Made by a program: the position numbers and the translations under genes. This document shows positions 62,641 to 64,000 of a stretch of 64,000 nt of DNA, piece after piece (positions within the stretch are counted from its first letter, which is position 1; each line of letters opens with the position of its first letter). The notes beneath the pieces were generated by a model. That model was given only the letters and a program-made list of their open reading frames with translations. It was not told where the DNA came from and made no database searches. Source of the DNA: Prunella strophiata (taxonomy: Eukaryota; Chordata; Aves; Passeriformes; Prunellidae); the NCBI GenBank assembly GCA_036583965.1, contig JAZBQD010000030.1, forward strand, positions 87,837,300 to 87,901,299, read 5' to 3'.

Positions 62641-64000
62641 GGAAACTAATACTGAATCTTGTGGTAAATTACTTGGGACTGAAACTTAAACATAATGTAA
62701 ATCTACTTAATGCTTCTGGCCATTTAAATGAGACATTAAATAATAAATTTCAATGTGATGAGTAGTCTGAGACCAGATAAGGATGCAGAGATCAAATAGG
62801 CATAAAATGCTCATGTACAGCCTAAGGCAATTGTCAGGACTCTTTGGAGCCATCACATATGCTAACTGCTTTGGAAAGACCAGACACAAGTTGACCTTAT
62901 CTAGAAGTCTTCTTTCACTTACAGAAAATGATCCCACAGGTCCCATCAGGCAAGCACTTTAACCAGAATAAATTATACTACTTAAAACCAACTGCACTTT
63001 CCTCAGCTTCACTCAGTGTTCACAAAGCCATGAATGTCTTGTTGCCAGACACACAGATCTTTAAAAATTATAATACTGGATTTTGCCATTTCTTCATTGT
63101 TTGTTGATTATTTGATCTTGCTTTTCATTAGCATATTTTTGAAAAGTTTTGAATAGCTTTGTGCAGCTGTCCTTTCAATTTATAGGTGGAGTCTAGATAA
63201 ATTCATAAATACTTTTCCAAATATTCTAGTGTCCAGAAGAGATCATAAATCACCTCAACTAAATAATAAACACACTGAATGTCTCATAAGTTGCTTGTGA
63301 TCCAAAGAATATATTTAAAAGGTGGAATGAGCAAGTTTAAGGCAGAGATACTTGAAAAAAAAAAAAGAAAGAAAGAAAGAAAGAAGGAGAAGAAAGCAAC
63401 AAACATTATTTACCATTAATTATTCTGGCTATGTCTAAATGAGCACACAGGGCTAACCACTCAAGGCCATCACTAGTTTTAAGCATATGCTGACATCACC
63501 TCTCAACCTGTTCAATTGGCTTTATTTTGGGAGAGAAAAAGATTTGCAGGGTACCTTTAGCAGCAGTGGCCTAGTAACCAGCTCATCAAAGCAGTGGCAC
63601 AATGTAGACTGTCTTCACAGACAATGAGGTACTGTCCATGACTTCTGTGAAATTGAAAACAGAAGGGAAAAATGTGGCTCTGATGAGTATCTAAGGCATT
63701 TTGCTTGAAACAGCTATTCTAAGAAAGACTACCTTGCTATCAGTTGAGGGTATGTATGTGGCAGATTAAACATATGTTTCTGGAGCACACTGGGAGCCCA
63801 CTGAACCCAACCTAGCCTAGAAATGACACACAACCTTCTTTTTTTTTTTTTTTTTTTTCTAAAGTTGCCCATGTACATCTCTTTGAATGTTTTTTAAAGA
63901 AATATTATTTCAGCCTACAAAGGGTTTTTACTGCTGTTAGCTTCCAGCAGACACTGCACAAAGAAAGAATAAACCCATTACACTCATGTTTTTCTGCTTT
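62641..64000. other. AT-rich unassigned sequence with (AAAG)n and poly-T
   Basis: No gene is recognised. An A run passing into GAAA units lies at 63355-63393 and poly-T at 63839-63858. The remainder is AT-rich without repeat-family signatures. Confidence 0.5.
63355..63393. repeat. Poly-A / (AAAG)n microsatellite
   Basis: Twelve A residues are followed by about five GAAA units and a short GA-rich end. Confidence 0.95.

Overview
The window looks like a gene-poor stretch of a bird genome, either intergenic or inside a very large intron. The main evidence is the repeat content. There are several truncated CR1 (chicken repeat 1) LINE copies with the typical avian 3' ends, whose tails read ATTCTATG or ATTCTGTG. 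There are two truncated LTRs resembling common avian endogenous retrovirus LTRs, many A/T homopolymers, and an AT-rich background. I cannot name the species. I found no convincing host protein-coding exon, tRNA, rRNA or other RNA gene. The longest open frames come from simple repeats or are remnants of CR1 ORF2.

Layout. 1-4275 is AT-rich sequence with nothing recognised. 4276-5952 is a sense CR1 whose ORF2 is frameshifted and has lost most of the reverse transcriptase domain. 5953-16146 is unique-looking sequence with an (AAAAG)n tract at 6861 and a possible conserved noncoding block near 10206-10574. 16147-16400 is an antisense CR1 3' end bordered by a short inverted repeat. 19345-22060 is the most repeat-rich part. 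It holds a sense CR1 3' end, a purine-rich tract directly after its tail, a GC-rich block, a stub of about 30 bp of antisense CR1, and then a nearly perfect (TATGT)n array of about 1.03 kb (about 206 units). 24971-25140 is a poly-T/poly-G/poly-T/poly-G tract with strong G-quadruplex potential. 25855-26150 is an antisense CR1 remnant.

26151-51243 is mostly unassigned. It contains a possible MIR/tRNA-like SINE relic (31545), an ancient antisense CR1/L3-type LINE (about 41690-42580) and a truncated antisense LTR (47260-47452). 51331-51985 is an antisense CR1 with a readable ORF2 C-terminus. The 87 bp just outside its 3' end, plus the start of its tail, recur about 4.7 kb away at 55968-56062. 57022-57213 is a possible short LTR, 58170-58213 is a striking quasi-palindrome, and 58480-58645 is a possible LINE fragment. 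At 61802-62640 an antisense CR1 3' end abuts a sense LTR fragment.

No genes here can be said to work together. The functional content, if any, would be cis-regulatory. The features most worth follow-up are the homogeneous pentanucleotide array, the G tract, the 51 kb/56 kb duplication and the short perfect hairpins. All identifications were made by eye from remembered family sequences, with no database search.
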